NCBI GenBank assembly: GCA_030144725.1
Contig: JASKMD010000009.1
Location: 2,202,497-2,266,496 of the forward strand
Length of the DNA stretch: 64,000 bases
Direction: 5' to 3'
Origin: Haematococcus lacustris
Taxonomy: Eukaryota > Chlorophyta > Chlorophyceae > Chlamydomonadales > Haematococcaceae
A program made the position numbers and the translations under genes. Shown piece by piece: positions 9,567-21,739 of the stretch (its first letter is position 1; each line of letters starts with the position of its first letter). The notes below the pieces were generated by a model. The model was given only the letters and a program-made list of their open reading frames with translations, was not told the origin of the DNA and did no database searches.

Positions 9567-11094
9567 CTGGGCCGCTGACAGCCCGGCGCAAGTGGTGTTC
9601 CTCCAAGAGTGCCATAGGGCGGAGAGCGTGTGGCAGTGGGCAGAAGCCCACTCGGGAGCCAAGCCCGCCTGGCGGGGGCAGTGGTTTTACACCCCTGGCA
9701 CCGGCAGCTCCCAAGGCTGTCTGGTTTTGGTCAAGCCCTCCACCATCCTCCAGGGGTGCACCCAGGTGCAGCTGCAGGCAGAGGGGGCCCAGGGGCGGGT
9801 GCTGCGGGTAGACGGGGAGCTCGCAGGCAGGCCGGTGTCCCTAGTGTGCGTGTACGCCCCGGCGTTGCAGGCAGAGCGGCCAGCGTTCTACGCAGAGTGC
9901 CTCCCCGCTTGCCTGCCGCCAGCCGCCGACCGCCGCCTCCTCCTCATGGGGGGCGACTTCAACTGCATCCTAGCCCCCGTGGACAGAGTGGGCATCCCGC
10001 AGGGCTCGCAGCATGGGGAGGCCTGGGTGGGCAGCCGGGGCCAGGGGGCGGAGCAGCTGCGGCAGCTGGTCGGTGAGCGGGGGTTGGTGGACCCGTGGCG
10101 CCATCTGCACCCCTCCAAGAGAGACCTCACCCACTGCAGCGAGCATTGGCAGACGGGTGCGCGCCTCGACCGGTGGTACATCTCGGAGGAGTTGGTGCAG
10201 TGGCAGATGGACAACGCCATCCAGGGGGTGCTGCCAGTGCCCACCGACCACCGGCCCGTGTCAGTGGCAGTGTGCCCCCCCGACCTGCCTCTCACCGTCC
10301 CCGCTCCCTGGCAGCTGCACCCCGCCCACCTTGACAACCCTGACCTGCTGGACTGCCTCAAGGACTTCCTCCAGGCAGAAGCACATCACCACGAGGCTGC
10401 GAGTCAGCTGGGGCTGCCTAGGGATGGGCACAGGGCCAGGTGGGCCCGCATCAAGCAGGGCATGGCCATGCGGGCCCAGCTCTTCCTGCGGGCCCAGCGC
10501 CGCGCGCTGCGTGACCTGCAGCAGCGCAGGGAGAAGGCGGCTGCAGTGGCCAGGGCTCACCTCGTGCGGCAGCTGGTGCGGGTGGAGCGAGAGGGGGAGG
10601 CTGAGGTGCAGGAGGCCCCGGGGCTAGATGGGCTGCCCATGGAGGTCTATGACCGGCTGTGGGTGGAGCTGGGGCGGCCGCTGCGGGCCATGTTGCGAGA
10701 GGCCCTGGCAGACACCGCTGACCCTGCCCCGCTGGCTGAGTTCCTGACCGGCATCATCGCCCTCGGCCACCTCACCGACAGCTTCCCCCTTGCGTCGGGG
10801 CTGCTGCAGGGCAGCGGGGCCTCCCCGCTCTATTGGTGCATCGTGCTCCAGCCGCTGGTCAGCTACCTCAGCTCGCCCCAGCTGGCAGGCCGCATCAGCC
10901 ACCCCACCATCCCCTCCAGCCCTCTGGCCATGCACAGGGCCTCCCTGACCCCCGCGCTCCCCTCCAAGGAGTATGCGGACAACCTCACCATCGTGGTGCT
11001 CGATCGGGTCAGAGACGGGAACTGTCAATCGCTTTGTGGCAGCCTCGGACCTGCCTTAGGAACACAGCCCCAACAGCAGCCGCCTCTACCCTAG
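9475..11094 (+). pseudogene. LINE ORF2: APE endonuclease plus deleted RT (U2)
   Basis: Same 539-residue reading frame as 4184-5803, with identical translation. The endonuclease motifs are intact apart from the Asn-to-Asp first motif; the RT core is missing and YADN replaces YADD. Confidence 0.88.
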
Positions 11095-12632
11095 CAAGGC
11101 CATCTGCGTGATGCCCCGGGGGAGCGAGGGGTGGGGCTTCCCGACCTGGGGGTCACCAGCACGGCCATGCTGGCGAAGATGCTGGCCCAGCTCTGGTCGC
11201 CCCGGGTTCGTCCCTGGCAGCCTTCGACCCACAGCCTGCTGGTAGACACCTCCACGGCCTCAGCACGTGGGTCATCACCGACCCCACCGCCCCCCCCTCG
11301 CGAGGCATCAGCCCGCGGCTGCAAGCTCACGTGGCGGCCCTGGCTGAGCTGAAGCTGTTCCGTGCGGTGCCCCCCGCTAGCCAGTCCTTCTTCTCGGTGC
11401 TGGCGGAGCCGCTGTGGTACAACGCGCAAGTCCGCATGAACCCAGCAGCTAGGGAGGCAGCAGCTGAGCAGGGTTGGACCCACGTCCGCCACGTGAGGGA
11501 GGCCCTCCACAGCCCCCAGCTGGAGGGGGAGGCCCGTTGGGTTGCGGACCTGGTCAGGGCTTGCCTCCCCGAGCCCTGGCAGGGCATGGTGGACCGCCTG
11601 CAGCCTCCACAGCCGGAGTGGGAGTGCCTGAGGGTTGGGCCAGGGGTGGGGTTTGTGATGCGGCGCACCCCCCTGCTCCAGCCCTCCCACTGGGTGGGCC
11701 CCAACGGCCGCCTCTACCCCCTAGACCCCACAGGGCAGGGGCCCCTAGGGGCTTTCTGGGCGGAGGGAGGGGCGGCCTTGGAGCCAGCTGCGGTGGCCCG
11801 GCTCAACAAGCCCAGCTACAGGCTGACTCCGGAGGAGCGAGCCACCCACCTCCGCCCTCTACCCGCCCAGCGTCATGAGGCGCAGGAGCAGGCTCAAGGG
11901 CCGGAGCAAGGAGGAGCCAGGGCGGTTGGCAGGGGCGGGGGGCGGGCAAGGGGGCGGGGCAGGGGCAGGGGGCGAGGGCGTGGAGGAGGTGGAGGGCGTA
12001 GGGGAGCAGGGTGAGGGGCGGGAGGGCAGGCTGCCGACCCAGCTGAGGAGGAGCCTGGCACCTGGCCTAAGGAGGAGTGGCTCTTGGGCCCCTGGGCTCA
12101 CCTGCAGCTGGACCCTCAGGTGTGGGGCATGGGCACCACCACCCTGCTGGACTTCTCTGTCAAGCATGCCAGGGTGCGCCTCCACCAGCTCCAGCGCGTC
12201 AGTGCCGACCCCCTATACCCACCAGGTGGGGGCCTGTGGCCAGCGCTGTGGGGTGTGCGCCCCCGGGCAGCGGGCGAACCGGAGGTTGCAGCGGTGGCTG
12301 ATGGAGCCCTGAGGGAGCTGGAGCTCAAGTGGGAGGCCAGCGCGCAGCAGGTGGCAGGCCAGGGGGCAGCGGGGGAGCGGGAGCAACAGGGCAGGGATGT
12401 GGAGGAGCGGCTCCCCTGGTTCAAGGGCAAGGACCCGGAGCTGGACGCTGCCCACTTCGACCAGCTGTGGCCCGAAGCGTTGGGGGCCTGCTTTGCCAAG
12501 CAGCCTAGGAGGGAGCGGAGGGGAGGGCAGGAGGGGGCAGAGGGGAGGGTTGGGGCAGGAGGAGTGGAGGAGGAGAGGGCAGCAGGGAGGCCTAGGCATG
12601 AGAGGGCAGGGCGAAGGGGGGGGGAGAGCTAG
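11024..12632 (+). pseudogene. LINE ORF2 C-terminal region, broken (U2)
   Basis: Copy of 5733-7341 with the same premature TAG and the same frameshifts. The damage therefore came before the duplication. Confidence 0.8.
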
Positions 12633-13106
12633 TGGTTCGCCTCTCCTTGCAGTTGCCCGTCCCCTTCCCCCTCGAGCCAGCCTGAGCTGCAGGGTTGCTG
12701 GTGGGGGCTTAGTGCGTTCCGTGGGTGGGGTGGGCTAGGCTTCGGGGGTTGTCTGGGTGTCAGGGGACCGGGGGGTTAGGTGGTCTTGGTTTGAGCGTTG
12801 GGGGTAGAGTTCTAGGTTTCAGGTTGAGGGGCGGGGCTTAGTCTCGTGTGGGTAGTTTTGTGGGGAGGGTCTGGGGAGGTGTGTAGAGCTAGGGTGGAGG
12901 GCGTTGGTGTGAGGGAGTGTCTTGACGTTGTCCTAGGGAGGGGGTTGCTTGGGTTGTGTGGACCTTTGCTTGGGTTGTGTGGACCTTTGCTTGGGGTGTG
13001 TGGACCGCTGTGTTTGGGTGGGGTGCTTGGGGATCGTGTATGGGAGTACTTTGTTTGTTTGTGTAGTCTTCTCTTTTCTTCTTTTCTTTAGTCTCACTCT
13101 CTCTCT

Positions 13107-13131
13107 TGTAATGCTCCTCCCCCCCCCAAAA
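13107..13131 (+). terminator. LINE poly(A) signal and 3' end (U2)
   Basis: TGTAA at 13107-13111 and AAAA at 13128-13131. Confidence 0.65.
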
Positions 13132-13298
13132 CAGGGGCTAGCGGGTGGGCTGGGGGAAGGTGGCGGGCTAGGAGAGCAGCAGGGCGGGCGGGAGCAAGGT
13201 GGGGAGCAGGAGCCGGAGGTGGTCATCCCAGCTGTCCGAGCGGGGGTGCCAGTGCGCCACCTGGGGGTCGGCAACAGCACCGGCAGCAGCAGCACCAA

Positions 13299-13330
<32 letters not shown>

Positions 13331-13338
13331 ACAGTAGC

Positions 13339-13493
13339 GGGTTGGGGCTGGGGTTGGGGCTGGGGCTGAGGCTGGGGCTGGGGCTGGGGCTGGGGCTGGG
13401 GCTGGGGCTGGGGCTGGGGCTGGGGCTGGGGCTGGGGCTGGGGCTGGGGCTGGGGCTGGGGCTGGGGCTGGGGCTGGGGCTGGGGCTGGGGCT
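13339..13493 (+). repeat. (GGGGCT)n tract, U3, 155 bp
   Basis: Four hexamers longer than U2. The adjacent CAG/AGC stretch is also one triplet longer. Confidence 0.95.
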
Positions 13494-13499
13494 TCTCCG

Positions 13500-14489
13500 A
13501 TGGTTTTGGATCGCCCTCGCCTTACCCGACCCTTGCTCTCTAGCCTTTTCCCAACGCCCACCACCTTCCAGCCCAGCGCCCAGGGCGCTTTTGTGTCCCG
13601 AGCGCATGCGCCTTGCTCTGTCCCGCCCTGCGGCGTGCATCTCCCCCACATCCCTCCTCCCCCCCAGCAGCTCTCTGCCCCCCTAAACCCCCCTTGGACC
13701 GCCCCTCACCCCCTTGTTTATCCTCCCGCTGTCCATCCCGTGCCTCTTGAGGGGTCTGTTGCCACTAACTCCTTTGCCGGTATTCCCCCATCAGCCTCTC
13801 CGCGCTCCCTTGGGCACTTGGGGTTGCTGGGTAAGGCCCTCTCCAAGGGCGCGGTGCTGGCCTCCAAGGGCAAGCTCGCTGCCCGTATGCTGAGAGATGC
13901 CACAGCTAGGGGCCTAACCGCAGCCGGGCAGTGGGTGGTGGGGAACCTTCCGCCAGCTCTCCCTCCCTTGACCCCATGGACGCCGAGGCAGCGGCCCCCA
14001 CCGCCCCTTGCCGCACGGAGGTCACGGGGCCTGGCGCAGTTGCCCATCTCCCAGTCCAGGTGCTTGGTCCCTCCACCGAGCTGGGCACCCGGCTCGGCAC
14101 GGTGCGGGTTGGGTCTGGTGAGCTGCAGGGTAGTCAGCCTCCCCGCTGGCTTGACACCGCCGCGAGGGCACCTCCGCGCCCCTACCCGGATGACAGGAGG
14201 GCTGGGCGGGAGGAGCGGCAGCGGGTGGCTCAGTGTAGGTCGAGGCGAGGCAACACGCAGCCAGCTACCCAGCCAGCCAGAGGGGGGCCTAGCCGGCGCC
14301 GGTATGGCATTCCCTCTTCCGGCTCCAGCTCTGAGGAGTGGGAGGCACGGCGTGCAGGTCACCAGCAAGCCGGCAGGCAGCGTGTTGCGCAGCTTGGCCA
14401 TGGGTCCCCACCCGTGCGCCGCTACGGGTTGCTCAGCCCCTCTGCTAGCCTGGCCAGCTCGCTGGGGGCCTCTTGTGACAGCCCTGTAG
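13500..14489 (+). CDS. LINE ORF1 candidate A, U3
   Basis: Translation identical to the U2 copy (8182-9171). Confidence 0.35.
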   Translation: MVLDRPRLTRPLLSSLFPTPTTFQPSAQGAFVSRAHAPCSVPPCGVHLPHIPPPPQQLSAPLNPPWTAPHPLVYPPAVHPVPLEGSVATNSFAGIPPSASPRSLGHLGLLGKALSKGAVLASKGKLAARMLRDATARGLTAAGQWVVGNLPPALPPLTPWTPRQRPPPPLAARRSRGLAQLPISQSRCLVPPPSWAPGSARCGLGLVSCRVVSLPAGLTPPRGHLRAPTRMTGGLGGRSGSGWLSVGRGEATRSQLPSQPEGGLAGAGMAFPLPAPALRSGRHGVQVTSKPAGSVLRSLAMGPHPCAATGCSAPLLAWPARWGPLVTAL

Positions 14490-14884
14490 TTGAGTCAGCA
14501 GGGCCCCGGGAGGGGAGGTTGAGAGTGCCTAAGCGGCAGCAGCCCGAGCAGGCAGCTCAGCTTGGGGAGGAGGTCGAGCAGCTCGGTCCTCTGCCCCTGC
14601 GGCCCCCGCTGGCCATCTATTCACGCGAGCCTCGGGTCCTCCTGCGCCGCCCGGGGGCCAAGTTGGCGTGCATTGAGGCCACCCCGCCCCCCCTCCCGGC
14701 CCTCCTCCTTTGCCAGGTCCGCCTCCCCTTCCCAGCCCACCCACCCTCCTCCACACACGCGCAGCCCACGCGGGGGCAAGCCAGGACTAGCCATGCAGCG
14801 CCCAGGTGTGGCCGCCAGGTTCTTGGCAGTCACCCTCGACGTGCAGGGCCTTGCCCAGCCGCACAAACTGCAGGCCCTGCTTGA
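13976..14884 (+). CDS. LINE ORF1 candidate B, U3
   Basis: Translation identical to the U1 and U2 copies. Confidence 0.45.
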   Translation: MDAEAAAPTAPCRTEVTGPGAVAHLPVQVLGPSTELGTRLGTVRVGSGELQGSQPPRWLDTAARAPPRPYPDDRRAGREERQRVAQCRSRRGNTQPATQPARGGPSRRRYGIPSSGSSSEEWEARRAGHQQAGRQRVAQLGHGSPPVRRYGLLSPSASLASSLGASCDSPVVESAGPREGRLRVPKRQQPEQAAQLGEEVEQLGPLPLRPPLAIYSREPRVLLRRPGAKLACIEATPPPLPALLLCQVRLPFPAHPPSSTHAQPTRGQARTSHAAPRCGRQVLGSHPRRAGPCPAAQTAGPA

Positions 14885-16412
14885 CTGGGCCGCTGACAGC
14901 CCGGCGCAAGTGGTGTTCCTCCAAGAGTGCCATAGGGCGGAGAGCGTGTGGCAGTGGGCAGAAGCCCACTCGGGAGCCAAGCCCGCCTGGCGGGGGCAGT
15001 GGTTTTACACCCCTGGCACCGGCAGCTCCCAAGGCTGTCTGGTTTTGGTCAAGCCCTCCACCATCCTCCAGGGGTGCACCCAGGTGCAGCTGCAGGCAGA
15101 GGGGGCCCAGGGGCGGGTGCTGCGGGTAGACGGGGAGCTCGCAGGCAGGCCGGTGTCCCTAGTGTGCGTGTACGCCCCGGCGTTGCAGGCAGAGCGGCCA
15201 GCGTTCTACGCAGAGTGCCTCCCCGCTTGCCTGCCGCCAGCCGCCGACCGCCGCCTCCTCCTCATGGGGGGCGACTTCAACTGCATCCTAGCCCCCGTGG
15301 ACAGAGTGGGCATCCCGCAGGGCTCGCAGCATGGGGAGGCCTGGGTGGGCAGCCGGGGCCAGGGGGCGGAGCAGCTGCGGCAGCTGGTCGGTGAGCGGGG
15401 GTTGGTGGACCCGTGGCGCCATCTGCACCCCTCCAAGAGAGACCTCACCCACTGCAGCGAGCATTGGCAGACGGGTGCGCGCCTCGACCGGTGGTACATC
15501 TCGGAGGAGTTGGTGCAGTGGCAGATGGACAACGCCATCCAGGGGGTGCTGCCAGTGCCCACCGACCACCGGCCCGTGTCAGTGGCAGTGTGCCCCCCCG
15601 ACCTGCCTCTCACCGTCCCCGCTCCCTGGCAGCTGCACCCCGCCCACCTTGACAACCCTGACCTGCTGGACTGCCTCAAGGACTTCCTCCAGGCAGAAGC
15701 ACATCACCACGAGGCTGCGAGTCAGCTGGGGCTGCCTAGGGATGGGCACAGGGCCAGGTGGGCCCGCATCAAGCAGGGCATGGCCATGCGGGCCCAGCTC
15801 TTCCTGCGGGCCCAGCGCCGCGCGCTGCGTGACCTGCAGCAGCGCAGGGAGAAGGCGGCTGCAGTGGCCAGGGCTCACCTCGTGCGGCAGCTGGTGCGGG
15901 TGGAGCGAGAGGGGGAGGCTGAGGTGCAGGAGGCCCCGGGGCTAGATGGGCTGCCCATGGAGGTCTATGACCGGCTGTGGGTGGAGCTGGGGCGGCCGCT
16001 GCGGGCCATGTTGCGAGAGGCCCTGGCAGACACCGCTGACCCTGCCCCGCTGGCTGAGTTCCTGACCGGCATCATCGCCCTCGGCCACCTCACCGACAGC
16101 TTCCCCCTTGCGTCGGGGCTGCTGCAGGGCAGCGGGGCCTCCCCGCTCTATTGGTGCATCGTGCTCCAGCCGCTGGTCAGCTACCTCAGCTCGCCCCAGC
16201 TGGCAGGCCGCATCAGCCACCCCACCATCCCCTCCAGCCCTCTGGCCATGCACAGGGCCTCCCTGACCCCCGCGCTCCCCTCCAAGGAGTATGCGGACAA
16301 CCTCACCATCGTGGTGCTCGATCGGGTCAGAGACGGGAACTGTCAATCGCTTTGTGGCAGCCTCGGACCTGCCTTAGGAACACAGCCCCAACAGCAGCCG
16401 CCTCTACCCTAG
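14793..16412 (+). pseudogene. LINE ORF2: APE endonuclease plus deleted RT (U3)
   Basis: Same 539-residue frame as in U1 and U2. Confidence 0.88.
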
Positions 16413-17950
16413 CAAGGCCATCTGCGTGATGCCCCGGGGGAGCGAGGGGTGGGGCTTCCCGACCTGGGGGTCACCAGCACGGCCATGCTGGCGAAGATGC
16501 TGGCCCAGCTCTGGTCGCCCCGGGTTCGTCCCTGGCAGCCTTCGACCCACAGCCTGCTGGTAGACACCTCCACGGCCTCAGCACGTGGGTCATCACCGAC
16601 CCCACCGCCCCCCCCTCGCGAGGCATCAGCCCGCGGCTGCAAGCTCACGTGGCGGCCCTGGCTGAGCTGAAGCTGTTCCGTGCGGTGCCCCCCGCTAGCC
16701 AGTCCTTCTTCTCGGTGCTGGCGGAGCCGCTGTGGTACAACGCGCAAGTCCGCATGAACCCAGCAGCTAGGGAGGCAGCAGCTGAGCAGGGTTGGACCCA
16801 CGTCCGCCACGTGAGGGAGGCCCTCCACAGCCCCCAGCTGGAGGGGGAGGCCCGTTGGGTTGCGGACCTGGTCAGGGCTTGCCTCCCCGAGCCCTGGCAG
16901 GGCATGGTGGACCGCCTGCAGCCTCCACAGCCGGAGTGGGAGTGCCTGAGGGTTGGGCCAGGGGTGGGGTTTGTGATGCGGCGCACCCCCCTGCTCCAGC
17001 CCTCCCACTGGGTGGGCCCCAACGGCCGCCTCTACCCCCTAGACCCCACAGGGCAGGGGCCCCTAGGGGCTTTCTGGGCGGAGGGAGGGGCGGCCTTGGA
17101 GCCAGCTGCGGTGGCCCGGCTCAACAAGCCCAGCTACAGGCTGACTCCGGAGGAGCGAGCCACCCACCTCCGCCCTCTACCCGCCCAGCGTCATGAGGCG
17201 CAGGAGCAGGCTCAAGGGCCGGAGCAAGGAGGAGCCAGGGCGGTTGGCAGGGGCGGGGGGCGGGCAAGGGGGCGGGGCAGGGGCAGGGGGCGAGGGCGTG
17301 GAGGAGGTGGAGGGCGTAGGGGAGCAGGGTGAGGGGCGGGAGGGCAGGCTGCCGACCCAGCTGAGGAGGAGCCTGGCACCTGGCCTAAGGAGGAGTGGCT
17401 CTTGGGCCCCTGGGCTCACCTGCAGCTGGACCCTCAGGTGTGGGGCATGGGCACCACCACCCTGCTGGACTTCTCTGTCAAGCATGCCAGGGTGCGCCTC
17501 CACCAGCTCCAGCGCGTCAGTGCCGACCCCCGCTACCCACCAGGTGGGGGCCTGTGGCCAGCGCTGTGGGGTGTGCGCCCCCGGGCAGTGGGCGAACAGG
17601 AGGTGGCAGCGGTGGCTGATGGAGCCCTGAGGGAGCTGGAGCTCAAGTGGGAGGCCAGCGCGCAGCAGGTGGCAGGCCAGGGGGCAGCGGGGGAGCGGGA
17701 GCAGCAGGGCAGGGATGTGGAGGAGCGGCTCCCCTGGTTCAAGGGCAAGGACCCGGAGCTGGACGCTGCCCACTTCGACCAGCTGTGGCCCGAAGCGTTG
17801 GGGGCCTGCTTTGCCAAGCAGCCTAGGAGGGAGCGGAGGGGAGGGCAGGAGGGGGCAGAGGGGAGGGTTGGGGCAGGAGGAGTGGAGGAGGAGAGGGCAG
17901 CAGGGAGGCCTAGGCATGAGAGGGCAGGGCGAAGGGGGGGGGAGAGCTAG
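16342..17950 (+). pseudogene. LINE ORF2 C-terminal region, broken (U3)
   Basis: Same stop and frameshifts as U1 and U2, with a few private substitutions in the last third (for example Leu to Arg and Ala to Val around 17530-17590). Confidence 0.8.
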
Positions 17951-18424
17951 TGGTTCGCCTCTCCTTGCAGTTGCCCGTCCCCTTCCCCCTCGAGCCAGCC
18001 TGAGCTGCAGGGTTGCTGGTGGGGGCTTAGTGCGTTCCGTGGGTGGGGTGGGCTAGGCTTCGGGGGTTGTCTGGGTGTCAGGGGACCGGGGGGTTAGGTG
18101 GTCTTGGTTTGAGCGTTGGGGGTAGAGTTCTAGGTTTCAGGTTGAGGGGCGGGGCTTGGGCTCGTGTGGGTAGTTTTGTGGGGAGGGTCTGGGGAGGTGT
18201 GTAGAGCTAGGGTGGAGGGCGTTGGTGTGAGGGAGTGTCTTGACGTTGTCCTAGGGAGGGGGTTGCTTGGGTTGTGTGGACCTTTGCTTGGGTTGTGTGG
18301 ACCTTTGCTTGGGGTGTGTGGACCGCTGTGTTTGGGTGGGGTGCTTGGGGATCGTGTATGGGAGTACTTTGTTTGTTTGTGTAGTCTTCTCTTTTCTTCT
18401 TTTCTTTAGTCTCACTCTCTCTCT

Positions 18425-18449
18425 TGTAATGCTCCTCCCCCCCCCAAAA
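18425..18449 (+). terminator. LINE poly(A) signal and 3' end (U3)
   Basis: TGTAA at 18425-18429 and AAAA at 18446-18449. Confidence 0.65.
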
Positions 18450-18653
18450 CAGGGGCTAGCGGGTGGGCTGGGGGAAGGTGGCGGGCTAGGAGAGCAGCAG
18501 GGCGGGCGGGAGCAAGGTGGGGAGCAGGAGCCGGAGGTGGTCATCCCAGCTGTCCGAGCGGGGGTGCCAGTGCGCCACCTGGGGGTCGGCAACAGCACCG
18601 GCAGCAGCAGCACCAACAGCAGCAGTAGCAGCAGCAGCAGCAGCAACAGTAGC

Positions 18654-18820
18654 GGGTTGGGGCTGGGGTTGGGGCTGGGGCTGAGGCTGGGGCTGGGGCT
18701 GGGGCTGGGGCTGGGGCTGGGGCTGGGGCTGGGGCTGGGGCTGGGGCTGGGGCTGGGGCTGGGGCTGGGGCTGGGGCTGGGGCTGGGGCTGGGGCTGGGG
18801 CTGGGGCTGGGGCTGGGGCT
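18654..18820 (+). repeat. (GGGGCT)n tract, U4, 167 bp
   Basis: Longest of the four tracts, two hexamers longer than U3. Confidence 0.95.
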
Positions 18821-18826
18821 TCTCCG

Positions 18827-19816
18827 ATGGTTTTGGATCGCCCTCGCCTTACCCGACCCTTGCTCTCTAGCCTTTTCCCAACGCCCACCACCTTCCAGCC
18901 CAGCGCCCAGGGCGCTTTTGTGTCCCGAGCGCATGCGCCTTGCTCTGTCCCGCCCCGCGGCGTGCATCTCCCCCACATCCCTCCTCCCCCCCAGCAGCTC
19001 TCTGCCCCCCTAAACCCCCCTTGGACCGCCCCTCACCCCCTTGTTTATCCTCCCGCTGTCCATCCCGTGCCTCTTGAGGGGTCTGTTGCCACTAACTCCT
19101 TTGCCGGTATTCCCCCATCAGCCTCTCCGCGCTCCCTTGGGCAATTGGGGCTGCTGGGTAAGGCCCTCTCTAAGGGCGCGGTGCTGGCCTCCAAGGGCAA
19201 GCTCGCTGCCCGTATGCTGAGAGATGCCACAGCTAGGGGCCTAACCGCAGCCGGGCAGTGGGTGGTGGGGAACCTTCCGCCAGCTCTCCCTCCCTTGACC
19301 CCATGGACGCCGAGGCAGCGGCCCCCACCGCCCCTTGCCGCACGGAGGTCACGGGGCCTGGCGCAGTTGCCCATCTCCCAGTCCAGGTGCTTGGTCCCTC
19401 CACCGAGCTGGGCACCCGGCTCGGCACGGTGCGGGTTGGGTCTGGTGAGCTGCAGGGTAGTCAGCCTCCCCGCTGGCTTGACACCGCCGCGAGGGCACCT
19501 CCGCGCCCCTACCCGGATGACAGGAGGGCTGGGCGGGAGGAGCGGCAGCGGGTGGCTCAGTGTAGGTCGAGGCGAGGCAACACGCAGCCAGCTACCCAGC
19601 CAGCCAGAGGGGGGCCTAGCCGGCGCCGGTATGGCATTCCCTCTTCCGGCTCCAGCTCTGAGGAGTGGGAGGCACGGCGTGCAGGTCACCAGCAAGCCGG
19701 CAGGCAGCGTGTTGCGCAGCTTGGCCATGGGTCCCCACCCGTGCGCCGCTACGGGTTGCTCAGCCCCTCTGCTAGCCTGGCCAGCTCGCTGGGGGCCTCT
19801 TGTGACAGCCCTGTAG
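18827..19816 (+). CDS. LINE ORF1 candidate A, U4
   Basis: As U1, with one further change in this frame (His to Gln near 19145). Confidence 0.35.
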   Translation: MVLDRPRLTRPLLSSLFPTPTTFQPSAQGAFVSRAHAPCSVPPRGVHLPHIPPPPQQLSAPLNPPWTAPHPLVYPPAVHPVPLEGSVATNSFAGIPPSASPRSLGQLGLLGKALSKGAVLASKGKLAARMLRDATARGLTAAGQWVVGNLPPALPPLTPWTPRQRPPPPLAARRSRGLAQLPISQSRCLVPPPSWAPGSARCGLGLVSCRVVSLPAGLTPPRGHLRAPTRMTGGLGGRSGSGWLSVGRGEATRSQLPSQPEGGLAGAGMAFPLPAPALRSGRHGVQVTSKPAGSVLRSLAMGPHPCAATGCSAPLLAWPARWGPLVTAL

Positions 19817-20211
19817 TTGAGTCAGCAGGGCCCCGGGAGGGGAGGTTGAGAGTGCCTAAGCGGCAGCAGCCCGAGCAGGCAGCTCAGCTTGGGGAGGAGG
19901 TCGAGCAGCTCGGTCCTCTGCCCCTGCGGCCCCCGCTGGCCATCTATTCACGCGAGCCTCGGGTCCTCCTGCGCCGCCCGGGGGCCAAGTTGGCGTGCAT
20001 TGAGGCCACCCCGCCCCCCCTCCCGGCCCTCCTCCTTTGCCAGGTCCGCCTCCCCTTCCCAGCCCACCCACCCTCCTCCACACACGCGCAGCCCACGCGG
20101 GGGCAAGCCAGGACTAGCCATGCAGCGCCCAGGTGTGGCCGCCAGGTTCTTGGCAGTCACCCTCGACGTGCAGGGCCTTGCCCAGCCGCACAAACTGCAG
20201 GCCCTGCTTGA
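19303..20211 (+). CDS. LINE ORF1 candidate B, U4
   Basis: Translation identical to the other copies. Confidence 0.45.
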   Translation: MDAEAAAPTAPCRTEVTGPGAVAHLPVQVLGPSTELGTRLGTVRVGSGELQGSQPPRWLDTAARAPPRPYPDDRRAGREERQRVAQCRSRRGNTQPATQPARGGPSRRRYGIPSSGSSSEEWEARRAGHQQAGRQRVAQLGHGSPPVRRYGLLSPSASLASSLGASCDSPVVESAGPREGRLRVPKRQQPEQAAQLGEEVEQLGPLPLRPPLAIYSREPRVLLRRPGAKLACIEATPPPLPALLLCQVRLPFPAHPPSSTHAQPTRGQARTSHAAPRCGRQVLGSHPRRAGPCPAAQTAGPA

Positions 20212-21739
20212 CTGGGCCGCTGACAGCCCGGCGCAAGTGGTGTTCCTCCAAGAGTGCCATAGGGCGGAGAGCGTGTGGCAGTGGGCAGAAGCCCACTCGG
20301 GAGCCAAGCCCGCCTGGCGGGGGCAGTGGTTTTACACCCCTGGCACCGGCAGCTCCCAAGGCTGTCTGGTTTTGGTCAAGCCCTCCACCATCCTCCAGGG
20401 GTGCACCCAGGTGCAGCTGCAGGCAGAGGGGGCCCAGGGGCGGGTGCTGCGGGTAGACGGGGAGCTCGCAGGCAGGCCGGTGTCCCTAGTGTGCGTGTAC
20501 GCCCCGGCGTTGCAGGCAGAGCGGCCAGCGTTCTACGCAGAGTGCCTCCCTGCTTGCCTGCCGCCAGCCGCCGACCGCCGCCTCCTCCTCATGGGGGGCG
20601 ACTTCAACTGCATCCTAGCCCCCGTGGACAGAGTGGGCATCCCGCAGAGCTCGCAGCATGGGGAGGCCTGGGTGGGCAGCCGGGGCCAGGGGGCGGAGCA
20701 GCTGCGGCAGCTGGTCGGTGAGCGGGGGTTGGTGGACCCGTGGCGCCATCTGCACCCCTCCAAGAGAGACCTCACCCACTGCAGCGAGCATTGGCAGACG
20801 GGTGCGCGCCTCGACCGGTGGTACATCTCGGAGGAGTTGGTGCAGTGGCAGATGGACAACGCCATCCAGGGGGTGCTGCCAGTGCCCACCGACCACCGGC
20901 CCGTGTCAGTGGCAGTGTGCCCCCCCGACCTGCCTCTCACCGTCCCCGCTCCCTGGCAGCTGCACCCCGCCCACCTTGACAACCCTGACCTGCTGGACTG
21001 CCTCAAGGACTTCCTCCAGGCAGAAGCACATCACCACGAGGCTGCGAGTCAGCTGGGGCTGCCTAGGGATGGGCACAGGGCCAGGTGGGCCCGCATCAAG
21101 CAGGGCATGGCCATGCGGGCCCAGCTCTTCCTGCGGGCCCAGCGCCGCGCGCTGCGTGACCTGCAGCAGCGCAGGGAGAAGGCGGCTGCAGTGGCCAGGG
21201 CTCACCTCGTGCGGCAGCTGGTGCGGGTGGAGCGAGAGGGGGAGGCTGAGGTGCAGGAGGCCCCGGGGCTAGATGGGCTGCCCATGGAGGTCTATGACCG
21301 GCTGTGGGTGGAGCTGGGGCGGCCGCTGCGGGCCATGTTGCGAGAGGCCCTGGCAGACACCGCTGACCCTGCCCCGCTGGCTGAGTTCCTGACCGGCATC
21401 ATCGCCCTCGGCCACCTCACCGACAGCTTCCCCCTTGCGTCGGGGCTGCTGCAGGGCAGCGGGGCCTCCCCGCTCTATTGGTGCATCGTGCTCCAGCCGC
21501 TGGTCAGCTACCTCAGCTCGCCCCAGCTGGCAGGCCGCATCAGCCACCCCACCATCCCCTCCAGCCCTCTGGCCATGCACAGGGCCTCCCTGACCCCCGC
21601 GCTCCCCTCCAAGGAGTATGCGGACAACCTCACCATCGTGGTGCTCGATCGGGTCAGAGACGGGAACTGTCAATCGCTTTGTGGCAGCCTCGGACCTGCC
21701 TTAGGAACACAGCCCCAACAGCAGCCGCCTCTACCCTAG
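20120..21739 (+). pseudogene. LINE ORF2: APE endonuclease plus deleted RT (U4)
   Basis: Same 539-residue frame as the other units, with one substitution at residue 177 (Gly to Ser) near 20647. Only about 80 bp of the following C-terminal region remains before the array ends. Confidence 0.86.

Larger units (their letters stand above)
7841..13131 (+). mobile_element. LINE unit U2 (complete tandem unit, internally deleted)
   Basis: Same order as U1. The head (7843-7978) has the full ORF2-derived segment through GCGCCACCTGGGGGTC, followed by a CAG/AGC-rich stretch. Both halves carry variant type B (CCCTGCGGCG near 8308, CTCTCCAAGG near 8521, TTAGTCTCG near 12838). Confidence 0.85.
13132..18449 (+). 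mobile_element. LINE unit U3 (complete tandem unit, internally deleted)
   Basis: Same order as U1. Its 5' half matches variant type B (like U2). Its 3' half is different (CGCTACCCACC near 17531, GTGGGCGAACAGG near 17588) and shares TTGGGCTCG near 18155 with U0. Confidence 0.85.
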
